Origin: Clostridiales bacterium | GTDB taxonomy: Bacteria; Bacillota; Sulfobacillia; CADDZV01 | Length of the DNA: 64,000 nucleotides | Direction of reading: 5' to 3' | NCBI GenBank assembly: GCA_902812875.1 | Contig: CADDZV010000004.1 | Coordinates: 1-64,000, forward strand | Shown: piece after piece, positions 8,390 to 17,196 of the stretch | Numbering within the stretch: the stretch's first letter is position 1 | Layout of the letters: each line of letters begins with the position of its first letter | Translations under genes and position numbers: made by a program | The notes under the pieces: generated by a model | Seen by the model: the letters and a program-made list of their open reading frames with translations, nothing else | What the model was told of the DNA's origin: nothing | Databases searched by the model: none

Positions 8390-10840
8390 CTAGAAGCCTG
8401 TGGTCTGCGGATCCACGTCAATGGCGACGGTCGCACCATGCCGGCGTGCTACCCGTCCGGCCGCAAGACGGCCACTGCTAGCTGCTTCCAATAGGTATTC
8501 CCGGTCAGGTCCTTTCAGGATCACCTGCCAGCGGTACCGGCCGCGTAGCCGTCCCGGTACCGGAACCGCCGGCCCCAACACTTCACCCCTGCCCGCCAGC
8601 GATTCTGAGGCCGAAGCCGCATACACTTCGCTGACCTCCCGAGCGACCGGCTCTTTTTCGGCGGTCGCCGTCATCACCACCAGCACCCCGAAAGGTGGGT
8701 ATCCTAACAGACGCCGCGTCTGCATTTCCTTGGCATAAAAACCCTCATAATCGTAGCGGCTAGCAGCCTTGATGGCTGGATGGTCGGGATTGTAGGTTTG
8801 GATGATCACCTGCCCAGACAACGACCCTCTGCCGGCCCGGCCGGCCACCTGGGTCAAGAGCTGAAAAGTCCGCTCCGCCGCCCGAAAATCCGGATGAAAA
8901 AGGGTAATGTCGGCGGCGACCACGCCCACCGTGGTGACACCCGGGAGGTCAAATCCCTTGGCAATCATCTGAGTGCCAACGAGCACGTCCGCAGTGCGGT
9001 TTTGCATCGCCAGCAGAATGCGGGCGTGGGCACCGCGCCTCGCGGTGGTGTCGCGGTCCATGCGCACAACCCGCGCCTTGGGGAACAAGCGGCGGACCTC
9101 GGCTTCCACCCGCTCTGTCCCGGTACCGAACTGCCGGATGTGTGGGCTATGGCACACGGGACATGTATCAGGCACCGGCCGCGTGTACCCGCAGTAGTGG
9201 CACTGGAGTATCCGCCCGCCGGCATGCAGAGAAAGGGAAACGTCACAATGCGGACAGCGCACCACGTGCCCGCATGAACGGCACAAGAGAAACCCCGCAT
9301 ACCCGCGGCGGTTCAGGAACAACAAAGCCTGCTCTCCCTTTTCCAGGCTGGACTGCAGGCGTTCCTGCAGTTGAACGCTGAACATGCTGCGGTTGCCGCG
9401 CTCGAGTTCCTGCCTCATGTCTACTATGACCGCCGGCGGCAGCGGCCGGCCTTCTACCCTTTTGGACAACCGCAAGAGGGTGAACTCACCGCGCGAGGCG
9501 GCATAATAGCTGTCAAAGCTTGGCGTGGCACTGCCCAGGATCACGCTGGCCCCCGCCTGCCTGGCCCGTGCCAAAGCCACCGTCCGCGTGTGGTACCGCG
9601 GGTCTTGGTCGGTCTGCTTGTACGTGTTCTCGTGCTCCTCGTCGATTACGATCAGTCCGAGATTGGGCACCGGTGCAAATACAGCGGACCGTGCACCGAT
9701 GATCACGTCGATGCCGCCCATGCGGGTGCGCTGCCACAAATCGTACCGCTGGCCGGCCCCCATGGCGCTGTGCCATACCCCCACCCGGTCGCCGAAACGG
9801 GAACGGAAAATCTGTGCCAGCTGGGGGGTGAGCGAGATCTCCGGCACGAGCACTATGGCCTGGCGGCCGGACCGTACCACGCTGCGGATTGCCTGCAGGT
9901 AAACTTCGGTCTTGCCACTGCCCGTCACCCCATAGAGCAAAAACTCGCCACGCCCGCCATCGTTGCTGGCCGCCGTGAGGGCTTCCACAGCCGCCGCTTG
10001 CTCCGCGGTGAGCACCGGCTCCTGGGAGGGCGCCACCGGCAGGTCATCGTTCGCCCGGTAGCGCCGGCGGCTTTGGAGCTGCAAAAAGCCCCGTTCGCAC
10101 AAGGCGCGGACCGTCGCCACGCTGACGCCGGCGCGGCGAGCCAGTTCTGCCACCCCCATCGGTTCACCCCAATACAGGCAAAAAGCCTGCAAAGCCGCGG
10201 CCTGCCGCGGGGCCTTCGGCAAAAGCTCTTCGGCGGCGGCTTCCAACCCGGCGCGGTCCAAACGAGGCACGAGAATCCGTTCGCTCACCGGTCCCACGCG
10301 CGGGTGATACACGGCGTCCAACCTGACGACGCCGGCCTTCCGGAGCACACGCAGGGCATCACTGCATGGGCCGAGCTCTGCTTCGAGATCTTCGCGTTCC
10401 ACCGCACCGTGGCGAGACAGATACTCCAACACCTCGGCCACATGTGCCCTGCGTAAAAGATCTGCTGGGACCTCCGGGTCAGGCCGCGAGAGCGACAGCA
10501 CATGCCGGGGTGCCCCCCGCAAGCCAGCCGGGACCATGGCCCATAACACGTCTGAAAGCGGGGCAAGGTAGTACGCGTGTACAAATTGTGCGAGCCGCAC
10601 ATGTGCTTCGGTGAGAAGGGGAACCGGATCGAGGAGAGCCTCGACGTCTTTGAGGCTTTCCACGGCTGGCGCGGCTGAAAAGCCGATGATGAATCCCTGT
10701 ACGTGCCGGGAACCGAACGGGACCAGTACCCGGTCTCCCACACGGGCTGGTCTTCCAAGCCCTTCTGGCAGCTGGTAGTCGAACACCTGATCTTGACCGG
10801 CGGTAGGGACGTCAACTACTACTTGTGCGTACTGTCCCAA
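8390..10840 (-). CDS. priA: Primosomal protein N' (PriA), replication-restart helicase
   Basis: The 816-residue superfamily 2 helicase reloads the replisome at stalled forks. It has an N-terminal DNA 3'-binding domain, a Walker A motif YGVTGSGKTEVY, the DEEH Walker B box, and paired zinc-binding clusters (CRSCGHVVRCPHC and CHYCGYTRPVPDTCPVC). Later helicase motifs LVGTQMIAKGFD and QVAGRAGRG are also visible. The start appears to be TTG at 10840 inside the 3' end of coaBC (29-bp overlap), preceded by a G-rich GGAGATGTGGGGGG. The coaBC-priA-def-fmt order is conserved in Bacillota. Confidence 0.95.
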   Translation of the reverse strand: MGQYAQVVVDVPTAGQDQVFDYQLPEGLGRPARVGDRVLVPFGSRHVQGFIIGFSAAPAVESLKDVEALLDPVPLLTEAHVRLAQFVHAYYLAPLSDVLWAMVPAGLRGAPRHVLSLSRPDPEVPADLLRRAHVAEVLEYLSRHGAVEREDLEAELGPCSDALRVLRKAGVVRLDAVYHPRVGPVSERILVPRLDRAGLEAAAEELLPKAPRQAAALQAFCLYWGEPMGVAELARRAGVSVATVRALCERGFLQLQSRRRYRANDDLPVAPSQEPVLTAEQAAAVEALTAASNDGGRGEFLLYGVTGSGKTEVYLQAIRSVVRSGRQAIVLVPEISLTPQLAQIFRSRFGDRVGVWHSAMGAGQRYDLWQRTRMGGIDVIIGARSAVFAPVPNLGLIVIDEEHENTYKQTDQDPRYHTRTVALARARQAGASVILGSATPSFDSYYAASRGEFTLLRLSKRVEGRPLPPAVIVDMRQELERGNRSMFSVQLQERLQSSLEKGEQALLFLNRRGYAGFLLCRSCGHVVRCPHCDVSLSLHAGGRILQCHYCGYTRPVPDTCPVCHSPHIRQFGTGTERVEAEVRRLFPKARVVRMDRDTTARRGAHARILLAMQNRTADVLVGTQMIAKGFDLPGVTTVGVVAADITLFHPDFRAAERTFQLLTQVAGRAGRGSLSGQVIIQTYNPDHPAIKAASRYDYEGFYAKEMQTRRLLGYPPFGVLVVMTATAEKEPVAREVSEVYAASASESLAGRGEVLGPAVPVPGRLRGRYRWQVILKGPDREYLLEAASSGRLAAGRVARRHGATVAIDVDPQTTGF

Positions 10841-12050
10841 CCCCCCACATCTCCTCCAAACGGTCCAGCAGCCTTTCGGCCACCTCGGCTTTGGAAAGGC
10901 GCGGCCAGGTTTCGACCTTGCCGCTTTTGTCGATCACGGTAACTATGTTGGTGTCAGATTCGAAACCTGCCCCGGGCATGCCCACCTGGTTTGCCACCAT
11001 CAGGTCAAGGTGTTTGTGCACCAGCTTGTCACGGGCATTTTCGAGCACATTTTCGGTCTCGGCGGCAAATCCCACCAGTACCATGTTCCCTTTCGATTCC
11101 CCCAGTGCTGCGAGGATATCAGGCGTGCGTTCCAGTTCGATGTCAAGCTCCGCCGATTCCTTTTTGACCTTTTGTGCGTGGCGCTGGCGCGGACGGAAAT
11201 CGGACGGTGCGGCGGCGGCAAAGACCGCGTCCACGCCGTCGAGGTGGGTGCGCACCGCCTCGAACATCTGTTGCGTACTCACCACGGGGACGACCGTAAC
11301 CCCCGGGGGCGGCTCGAGAACCGTCGGGCCCGATACCAGCACGACGTTTGCGCCCCGGTCGCGGGCCGCCTTGGCGATGGCGTAGCCCATTTTGCCAGAA
11401 GAGGGATTCGAGATAAATCTCACCGGGTCGATGTACTCCCGGGTGGGACCGGCTGTCACAAGAATGGTGCGTCCGGAAAGCGTGGCCCGCCCGGCGAGGG
11501 CGGCACGCACGGCGGTCACCAGACGCTCGGGTGCTGGCAACCGGCCCGGCCCGTATTTCCCTTCGGCCAACCAGCCGTGATCGGGGGGAATCACTTGCCA
11601 TCCAAGGGCCGAGAGGCGTTGAAGATTCGCCTGTACAAAGGGATGCTCGTACATCCGACTGTTCATGGCTGGCGCCACGATTACCGGGCAACGTACTGCC
11701 AGCAAAAACGTGGTCAGAAAGTCGTCCGCCATACCCATTGCCGCCCTGGCAATGAAGTCCGCGGTAGCAGGCGCAATCAAGACCACGTCGGCCTTGTCCG
11801 CCAAGGCCACGTGTGCGACCGGCCCCGCCTCACCGCCGGCAAAAAGGTCAGTGTAAACCGGCGCCGCCGACAAGGCTTCAAACGACAGCGGCTCGACAAA
11901 CCGGGTGGCCGCCTTCGTCATGACCACGCGCACGTTGGCGTTGGCCCGCCGGAGCTCGGCGACGACGTCGAGTACCTTGTAGGCCGCTATCCCCCCGGTT
12001 ACGCCCACTACGACGGTCCGGCCGCCAAGATCCTGTCCACCCGCAGGCAT
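10812..12050 (-). CDS. coaBC: Bifunctional phosphopantothenoylcysteine decarboxylase/synthetase
   Basis: The 412-residue fusion performs two steps of coenzyme A synthesis. The N-terminal CoaC half is an FMN flavoprotein (VVVGVTGGIAAYK, then PAMNSRMY, the active-site loop). The C-terminal CoaB half carries TAGPTREYIDPVRFISN and SSGKMGYAIA, the nucleotide-dependent synthetase signature. The length is normal for the fusion. It lies 13 bp after rpoZ and overlaps priA at its end. Confidence 0.95.
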   Translation of the reverse strand: MPAGGQDLGGRTVVVGVTGGIAAYKVLDVVAELRRANANVRVVMTKAATRFVEPLSFEALSAAPVYTDLFAGGEAGPVAHVALADKADVVLIAPATADFIARAAMGMADDFLTTFLLAVRCPVIVAPAMNSRMYEHPFVQANLQRLSALGWQVIPPDHGWLAEGKYGPGRLPAPERLVTAVRAALAGRATLSGRTILVTAGPTREYIDPVRFISNPSSGKMGYAIAKAARDRGANVVLVSGPTVLEPPPGVTVVPVVSTQQMFEAVRTHLDGVDAVFAAAAPSDFRPRQRHAQKVKKESAELDIELERTPDILAALGESKGNMVLVGFAAETENVLENARDKLVHKHLDLMVANQVGMPGAGFESDTNIVTVIDKSGKVETWPRLSKAEVAERLLDRLEEMWGVGTVRTSSS

Positions 12051-12063
12051 GCCACTGGTCTCC

Positions 12064-12264
12064 CTACTTGATGCCTGAACTCGTGTGGCGGTAGGTCACC
12101 GTGCCTTCGAGCAGCTCCCGCAGGGCGACGCTGACCGGCTTTTCGTTGCTGATGATGGCTTCCTTGCGTTCGACGATCTGCCGGGCCCGTTTGGCCGCCG
12201 CCACCACCAGCGAATACTTGCTGTCCGCCACGTTCTTGATCTGGTCAACGGAAGGATGAATCAT
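12064..12264 (-). CDS. rpoZ: RNA polymerase omega subunit
   Basis: The 66-residue omega subunit helps assemble and stabilise the beta' subunit. The motif order is typical: [23 protein letters not shown]-like (here SKYSLVVAAAKRARQI), then KPVSVALRELLEGTV. The ATG at 12264 overlaps the gmk stop (ATGA), which settles the start; a longer reading frame from 12348 would lie inside gmk. The remA-gmk-rpoZ-coaBC order is characteristic of Bacillota. Confidence 0.95.
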   Translation of the reverse strand: MIHPSVDQIKNVADSKYSLVVAAAKRARQIVERKEAIISNEKPVSVALRELLEGTVTYRHTSSGIK

Positions 12265-12887
12265 GCCTTTTTCGCCTCCCGGGCAAAATTCTCCAACCAC
12301 GAGGTATCCTGACGTTTCACACGCAATGCCTCCGCCAACATGATGCACCGCAATTGCTGCTGTGCTTTCTCCGGGTCGTCGTTCACGATCAGATAGTCAT
12401 AGTTGCCCAATTCTTTCAGCTCGTCAGGCACTGCCTGCAGACGCCGTGCCACGGCTTCCAGGTCCTCGCTGCCTCGCCTCGTGATGCGCGCCACCAACTC
12501 CTCGTACGAAGGTGGCACGATATAAACGAAGATCCCCTCCGGCCGCTTGGCCTTGATCTGGCGGGCTCCCTGCGTGTCAATGTCGAGAAGAACGTTCTTA
12601 CCCGCGGCCAGCAGGTTGTCTACGTACGAAGCAATGGTGCCGTAATAATTTCCGTACACGCAGGCCCACTCGAGGAACGTGTTGTTGGCCACTTCCTCCT
12701 GGAACCGGCTTTTCGTGTAGAAGAAGTAGTCCCGCCCGTCGACCTCGCCAGCCCGCGGCTGCCTGGTGGTCGCCGACACGGAAAACACAACGTCCGGGTA
12801 ACGCTCCACCATGAGGCGCCAAAGCGTGGTCTTCCCGCCGCCGGACGGTCCGGAAATCACAACTAACAAACCTTTCGGCTCGATCAC
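12261..12887 (-). CDS. gmk: Guanylate kinase
   Basis: The 208-residue enzyme phosphorylates GMP to GDP. The P-loop is [11 protein letters not shown] near residue 11, followed by the GMP-binding residues in [21 protein letters not shown] and by [11 protein letters not shown]. In Bacillota Gmk is a known target of (p)ppGpp, linking it to the stringent response. Both ends overlap neighbours by 4 bp (remA upstream, rpoZ downstream). Confidence 0.96.
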   Translation of the reverse strand: MIEPKGLLVVISGPSGGGKTTLWRLMVERYPDVVFSVSATTRQPRAGEVDGRDYFFYTKSRFQEEVANNTFLEWACVYGNYYGTIASYVDNLLAAGKNVLLDIDTQGARQIKAKRPEGIFVYIVPPSYEELVARITRRGSEDLEAVARRLQAVPDELKELGNYDYLIVNDDPEKAQQQLRCIMLAEALRVKRQDTSWLENFAREAKKA

Positions 12888-13159
12888 TCTTCCACCGCCA
12901 GATCCGTGGTGAACTCCTTGCTCCCGAGCCGGTGAGCCACCGTCTCCGGCTGCACAGCGGACAAAATCACGTGCAGGGAATCGGTGACAATGACAGCCCG
13001 GGTCCGGCGGCCGTAAGTGGCATCAATCAACACGCCCCGGTCGCGGGCATCCTGCACAATGCGTTTTATGGGGGCTGACTCCGGGCTGACGATCGCTACA
13101 ATACGCTGTGCAGAGACTATATTGCCAAACCCGATGTTGATAAGCTTGATGCCTTCCAC
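12884..13159 (-). CDS. remA: RemA/DUF370 DNA-binding regulator
   Basis: This 91-residue protein belongs to the RemA family (DUF370), a DNA-binding activator of biofilm-matrix genes in B. subtilis and a widespread housekeeping-linked gene in Bacillota. Family features are [26 protein letters not shown] and [13 protein letters not shown]. The GTG at 13159 was chosen because GGAGGGA lies 6 bases upstream. The stop overlaps the gmk ATG. The DNA targets in this organism are unknown. Confidence 0.92.
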   Translation of the reverse strand: MEGIKLINIGFGNIVSAQRIVAIVSPESAPIKRIVQDARDRGVLIDATYGRRTRAVIVTDSLHVILSAVQPETVAHRLGSKEFTTDLAVEE

Positions 13160-13185
13160 TTGTTGTCCCTCCAAGGGCTTTGGGT

Positions 13186-14097
13186 CTATTCCACGTTTTG
13201 CACCTGTTCCCGGAATTTCTCAAGTTCCGCCTTTGCCTGCACGACCAGCTGGGCCACGGAGGCGTCCGGAGTTTTGGAAGCAATAGTATTGAACTCGCGG
13301 AACACCTCCTGGAGAAGAAAATCCAGCTTGCGGCCTACCGCTCCCGGCTCGTCCATGGTCTGCCGCAGCTGAGCGAGGTGACTGCGAATCCTGGCCAGCT
13401 CCTCCGATATGTCAGTGCGGTCCGCGAGGATTACCATCTCCTGCTCCAGCCGGAACGGTTCGATATCCGCCTGCAGCTCGCCGCTCGTGTCCCTGAGCAA
13501 CATCATAACCCGCTTGTGCAAGCGCCGACTGAATTCGGCCAGTAATTCCGGGGCACGCGCCGCGATCTGTTCGGTCAGTTCTGTGCAGGCGTCGAGCCTC
13601 AGTAGCAGGTCATTATACGTGGCAGCGCCCTCGCGATCCCGCATGGCCAGAAGTCCCGTCATCGCAGCATCGAGGGCTTCGTCCCAAAGGACCGGCGGCA
13701 GCTCCGCCAACCGTCGTTCGTGTACGCCTGCCGTCATATCCGGCACCGGGAGCACTCCCGGCAAGGTCAAAAGAGCGGTTGCCGTGACGCCCAACGGCAG
13801 ACCGAGCTCATCTCGCAACGCTGCTATTTCACGATAGTAAGCGGCTGCCAGCGTCTTGTCAATTTTGATCGAGAGAGCATGGGTGGAAAGCGGTGTTATC
13901 GTCACAAATACGTCTACATGGCCGCGGGTGATGTATTTTGAGACTTTGTTTTTGATGGATTCTTCTCGTTCGACATCGGGATACGGAAGGTGCACAACGA
14001 TCTCACGAAACCGGCTATTCACACTGCGCACCTCCACCGTGAGCTCCCAACCATCGCCCGTGGCTACGCCGCGCCCCCATCCCGTCATACTTTTCAT
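13186..14097 (-). CDS. yicC: YicC family protein (endoribonuclease-like)
   Basis: The 303-residue protein has the conserved YicC N-terminus KSMTGWGRG and the C-terminal DUF1732 region ([20 protein letters not shown], then [11 protein letters not shown]). E. coli YicC is reported to act in RNA turnover as an endoribonuclease, so an RNA role is inferred. The ATG at 14097 overlaps the dapL stop (ATGA). The yicC-remA-gmk-rpoZ order is standard in Bacillota. Confidence 0.93.
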   Translation of the reverse strand: MKSMTGWGRGVATGDGWELTVEVRSVNSRFREIVVHLPYPDVEREESIKNKVSKYITRGHVDVFVTITPLSTHALSIKIDKTLAAAYYREIAALRDELGLPLGVTATALLTLPGVLPVPDMTAGVHERRLAELPPVLWDEALDAAMTGLLAMRDREGAATYNDLLLRLDACTELTEQIAARAPELLAEFSRRLHKRVMMLLRDTSGELQADIEPFRLEQEMVILADRTDISEELARIRSHLAQLRQTMDEPGAVGRKLDFLLQEVFREFNTIASKTPDASVAQLVVQAKAELEKFREQVQNVE

Positions 14098-15269
14098 AAC
14101 TGCTGACCTGCCTCCACGATACGCCGGCAAGCCTCGTCAAGGCGGGCGTCCGGCACCGTGAGCGAAAGGCGTACGTAGCCTTCTCCCGCCTCCCCGAACC
14201 CGCTCCCTGGCGATACCGCCACTCCCGCACGTTCGAGAAGCCGCAAGGCAAATTCCTCGGCAGTCCATGGCCCGGGGACACGGAGCCAAACATAAAAGGC
14301 TCCCTTCGGCGGTGTCACTTCCCACCCGGCCTTTCGCAGTGCCGCCACTACGCGGTCGCGCCGATCCTGGTAGAGCCGGCGTCTTTCGGCCACGAACCCG
14401 TCGTGCTCCGGCCCCAGGGCGTCTACGCCGGCCATCTGGATGGCCGTGAACTGGCCGGAATCCGTGTTGGTCTTGATTTGACCGAGGGCGTTCAGGGCAT
14501 GCCGGTTGCCCACCGCCATGCCGAGCCGCCAACCGGTCATGTTGTAAGGTTTGGAAAGGGAGTTGAACTCCACGGCCACATCGATCGCGCCTTCTACCTC
14601 CAGCGCGCTCGGGGCCACAAAGCCGTCATAGGTGATCTCGGCGTAGGCGGCATCATGGCAAAGTAGGATATCGTACTGGCGGCAGAATTCCACCGCCTCC
14701 CGGAAAAATGACTTTTCGGCCACCGCGCCGGTTGGGTTGTTGGGATAGTTCAAGAAGAGGATCTTGGCCCGCCGGGCCACCGCCGGGGGAATGTTGTTCA
14801 GATCAGGAAGAAAACCTCGCTCGGGCACAAGCCGCACCGGGTACGGTTCCGCGCCAGCCAGGACCGTGTGGGCACGGTACACCGGGTACGCTGGATCGGG
14901 CACCAGCACTACGTCCCCAGGCTCGGCGAAGGCCCAAATGATGTGCCCGATGCCCTCTTTGGATCCGATCAAGGCCATGACCTCGCTCTCCGGATCCACT
15001 GCCACCCCAAAACGGCGGTAGTAGTACGACGCCACGGCGGTGCGAAACTGCAAGGCACCGATGTAGCTCGGGTAACGGTGATACGAAGGGTTGGCCGCGT
15101 GTGCTTGGAGGCTTTTCACCACCTTGTCCGGGGTAGGCTCGGTGGGATCGCCGATCCCAAGATTGATGACGTCCACCCCGGCCGCCCGCACCTCCGCCAC
15201 CTTGCGATCAAGGGCAGCGAACAGGTATGGCGGCAAAGCGTGCAATCGTTTGGCAGTGCGCACGTCCAT
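14094..15269 (-). CDS. dapL: LL-diaminopimelate aminotransferase
   Basis: This 391-residue fold-type I PLP aminotransferase begins like DapL proteins (KRLHALPPYLFAALDRKV) and carries VINLGIGDPTEPTP, NYPNNPTGA and the PLP-lysine segment EFNSLSKPYNMTGWR. DapL converts tetrahydrodipicolinate directly to LL-diaminopimelate, bypassing the succinylase or acetylase routes. Its position 5 bp after dapF, whose enzyme uses its product, strongly supports this over a general aspartate aminotransferase. Confidence 0.9.
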   Translation of the reverse strand: MDVRTAKRLHALPPYLFAALDRKVAEVRAAGVDVINLGIGDPTEPTPDKVVKSLQAHAANPSYHRYPSYIGALQFRTAVASYYYRRFGVAVDPESEVMALIGSKEGIGHIIWAFAEPGDVVLVPDPAYPVYRAHTVLAGAEPYPVRLVPERGFLPDLNNIPPAVARRAKILFLNYPNNPTGAVAEKSFFREAVEFCRQYDILLCHDAAYAEITYDGFVAPSALEVEGAIDVAVEFNSLSKPYNMTGWRLGMAVGNRHALNALGQIKTNTDSGQFTAIQMAGVDALGPEHDGFVAERRRLYQDRRDRVVAALRKAGWEVTPPKGAFYVWLRVPGPWTAEEFALRLLERAGVAVSPGSGFGEAGEGYVRLSLTVPDARLDEACRRIVEAGQQL

Positions 15270-15274
15270 CCCCC

Positions 15275-16138
15275 TTACCGCGGCTGGAAGTCGCCCGTAA
15301 AAACCTCTACGGACGGCCCGGTGAGAAACACCCGCCCGTCGGGCAGCCAGTCGACCTCAAGCGTTCCCCCATCTGCCACCACTTCCACGTGACGGCCGGC
15401 CAAACCCTCGGTGGCGGCAGCCACCGCCGAAGCACAGGCACCGGTCCCGCACGCCAGGGTGATGCCGGAGCCGCGCTCCCAGGTGCGCATGCGGAGCCGC
15501 TGCGGCGACAGCACCTCGACGAAGTCGATATTGGCACGATCAGGAAATGCCGGATGGTTTTCCAGCACGGGACCGAAAAGGCCAAGGTCGAGCCCCCCGA
15601 CCGACGGCACAAAAATCACGGCATGGGGAGTCCCCATGACCAGCGCGTCCACCCGGAAACTCTGGCCCGCGGCCTCGAGATCACCCCGGGCCTGGATATC
15701 TCCCACCGGGGCAAGGTTCTTGAAACGCTCCAGCCGGGCCGGGATCGCAGCCGGGTCGAACACCGGCTGGCCAAGCTCTATCCGCGCCCCCCACACCCGT
15801 CCATCGCGAAAGATCAGGGAGTTGTGTATAAGCCCTGCCAAGGTCTCGACGGTAAACTCGGTTTTCTCGGTGAGACCGTGATCGTAAACGTATTTGGCTA
15901 GCCCGCGCATACCGTTCCCGCACATGCGTCCTTCGCTGCCGTCGGCATTGAACATGCGCATGCGGAAATCTGCCACCTGCGATGGCAGGATAGCAATCAG
16001 TCCATCGGAGCCGACGCCAAAATGGCGATCGGAGACCATTTGGGCCAGTGCGGACAGGTCCACACCATCCAGGGATTCCGACCAGGCGTCCACGTAAACG
16101 TAATCGTTGCCGGCTCCGTGTATTTTGGCAAACCGCAT
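15275..16138 (-). CDS. dapF: Diaminopimelate epimerase
   Basis: The 287-residue cofactor-independent epimerase converts LL- to meso-diaminopimelate for peptidoglycan and lysine. The two catalytic cysteines lie in symmetrical motifs: MCGNGMRGLAKY and ACGTGACASA. The N-terminus FAKIHGAGNDYVYVD is canonical. It is the first gene of the minus-strand run and is divergent from ylxY, with only 59 bp between them. Confidence 0.96.
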   Translation of the reverse strand: MRFAKIHGAGNDYVYVDAWSESLDGVDLSALAQMVSDRHFGVGSDGLIAILPSQVADFRMRMFNADGSEGRMCGNGMRGLAKYVYDHGLTEKTEFTVETLAGLIHNSLIFRDGRVWGARIELGQPVFDPAAIPARLERFKNLAPVGDIQARGDLEAAGQSFRVDALVMGTPHAVIFVPSVGGLDLGLFGPVLENHPAFPDRANIDFVEVLSPQRLRMRTWERGSGITLACGTGACASAVAAATEGLAGRHVEVVADGGTLEVDWLPDGRVFLTGPSVEVFTGDFQPR

Positions 16139-16197
16139 GCCACCACCCCGTTTCGCGTAACTATTCTACGGCAACCGCGCATGGAGGAGGAGCCGCC

Positions 16198-17196
16198 CTG
16201 AAAACAATTTTCCTGCCAGGCTGGTATTCTACCCGTTTTACCGTCTGTTTCATGGTGGTAATGATGACCGCCATGGCCGTCGCCGGCTGCCGCTCTGATA
16301 CCGCCGGGCCGGCCCGGCCACCCACCACGGTGGCTGCGGGTGTACGCCTCGCCGGACGGCCGGTGGGCGGCCTTTCCCGCGCGGAGCTCACCAGTGTGGT
16401 GCAAGAAGGGGCGGCCCGCCTGTACCGGGCACCGCTCGATGCCACGGTGGACCCGGCCACGGGCGGCTTGTGGCCTGCCCTGGCCGGCCAGTCCGTTGAC
16501 GTCGAGGAAACTTGCCGCCGGGTGCTCGCCGCGCCGCCCGGGACCAACGTCGATTACGTACTTACCGCGGTGCCGCCGGCAGTCGACAACGCGGCATTCC
16601 CACTGGCTCCCGTTTACCGCGGCCGGCCCGAAAAGAGCGAAGTTGCCCTTACCATCAACGTGGCCTGGGGACAGGACTATCTCCCCGCCCTGCTGAGAAT
16701 CCTCAAGGAGCACAAGGTGCACGTGACGTTTTTCGTGCAGGGCGACTGGGCGGAAAAGTTCCCGCGCCTCGTAGAGCAGATGGCCGCCGACGGGCACGAG
16801 ATCGGCAGCCATGGTTATTCGCACCCCCACATGGCCGTGATGAGTAACGCGGAAATCGCTGCCGAAATCTCGCGTACCGGTACGATTCTGAAAAGCATCA
16901 CCGGCAAAGAACCGTCCTTATTTGCACCGCCGTACGGGGAACTGACACGGCAGATCCTGTTCACGGCCGCACGCCTGGGGTATCGCACATCGTTGTGGTC
17001 ATGCGACACAATTGATTGGCGCGGCGAACCGCCCGACGTCATACTGGCACGCTTCCAGAAACGTGTAACCGCCGGCGCCATCGTACTCATGCACCCCACT
17101 CCGGCCACCGTCCAGGCGTTGCCCTCGATGCTCAATTACATCGAAAAGCAAGGCTGGACGCCAGTCACCGTTACGAAGCTTATCTCGCCGTACTAG
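16198..17196 (+). CDS. ylxY: YlxY-type sporulation polysaccharide deacetylase-like lipoprotein
   Basis: The 332-residue protein has a lipoprotein signal (KTIFLPGW..., lipobox VAGC with Cys31) and a C-terminal NodB-type fold from about residue 150. The first catalytic motif, normally TFDDG, reads TINVAWG, so the catalytic aspartates are gone. The HxxxH motif survives in SHGYSHPH. The late motifs FAPPYGE and LMHPTPATVQALP fit the spore-former-restricted YlxY family. The start is inferred as CTG at 16198, 6 bases after GGAGGAGG; no ATG/GTG/TTG in frame has a comparable site. The stop overlaps the stop of the converging binding-protein gene within CTAG. Confidence 0.85.
   Translation: MKTIFLPGWYSTRFTVCFMVVMMTAMAVAGCRSDTAGPARPPTTVAAGVRLAGRPVGGLSRAELTSVVQEGAARLYRAPLDATVDPATGGLWPALAGQSVDVEETCRRVLAAPPGTNVDYVLTAVPPAVDNAAFPLAPVYRGRPEKSEVALTINVAWGQDYLPALLRILKEHKVHVTFFVQGDWAEKFPRLVEQMAADGHEIGSHGYSHPHMAVMSNAEIAAEISRTGTILKSITGKEPSLFAPPYGELTRQILFTAARLGYRTSLWSCDTIDWRGEPPDVILARFQKRVTAGAIVLMHPTPATVQALPSMLNYIEKQGWTPVTVTKLISPY

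Noticed and set aside
9371-10456. A 361-codon plus-strand open frame opposite priA.
   Set aside because: The opposite strand has all PriA motifs; the plus-strand product is Arg/His/Pro-rich without a family pattern.
12265-12348. N-terminal extension of rpoZ.
   Set aside because: It lies entirely in gmk coding sequence, is not omega-like, and the ATGA overlap with a normal-length product is better.
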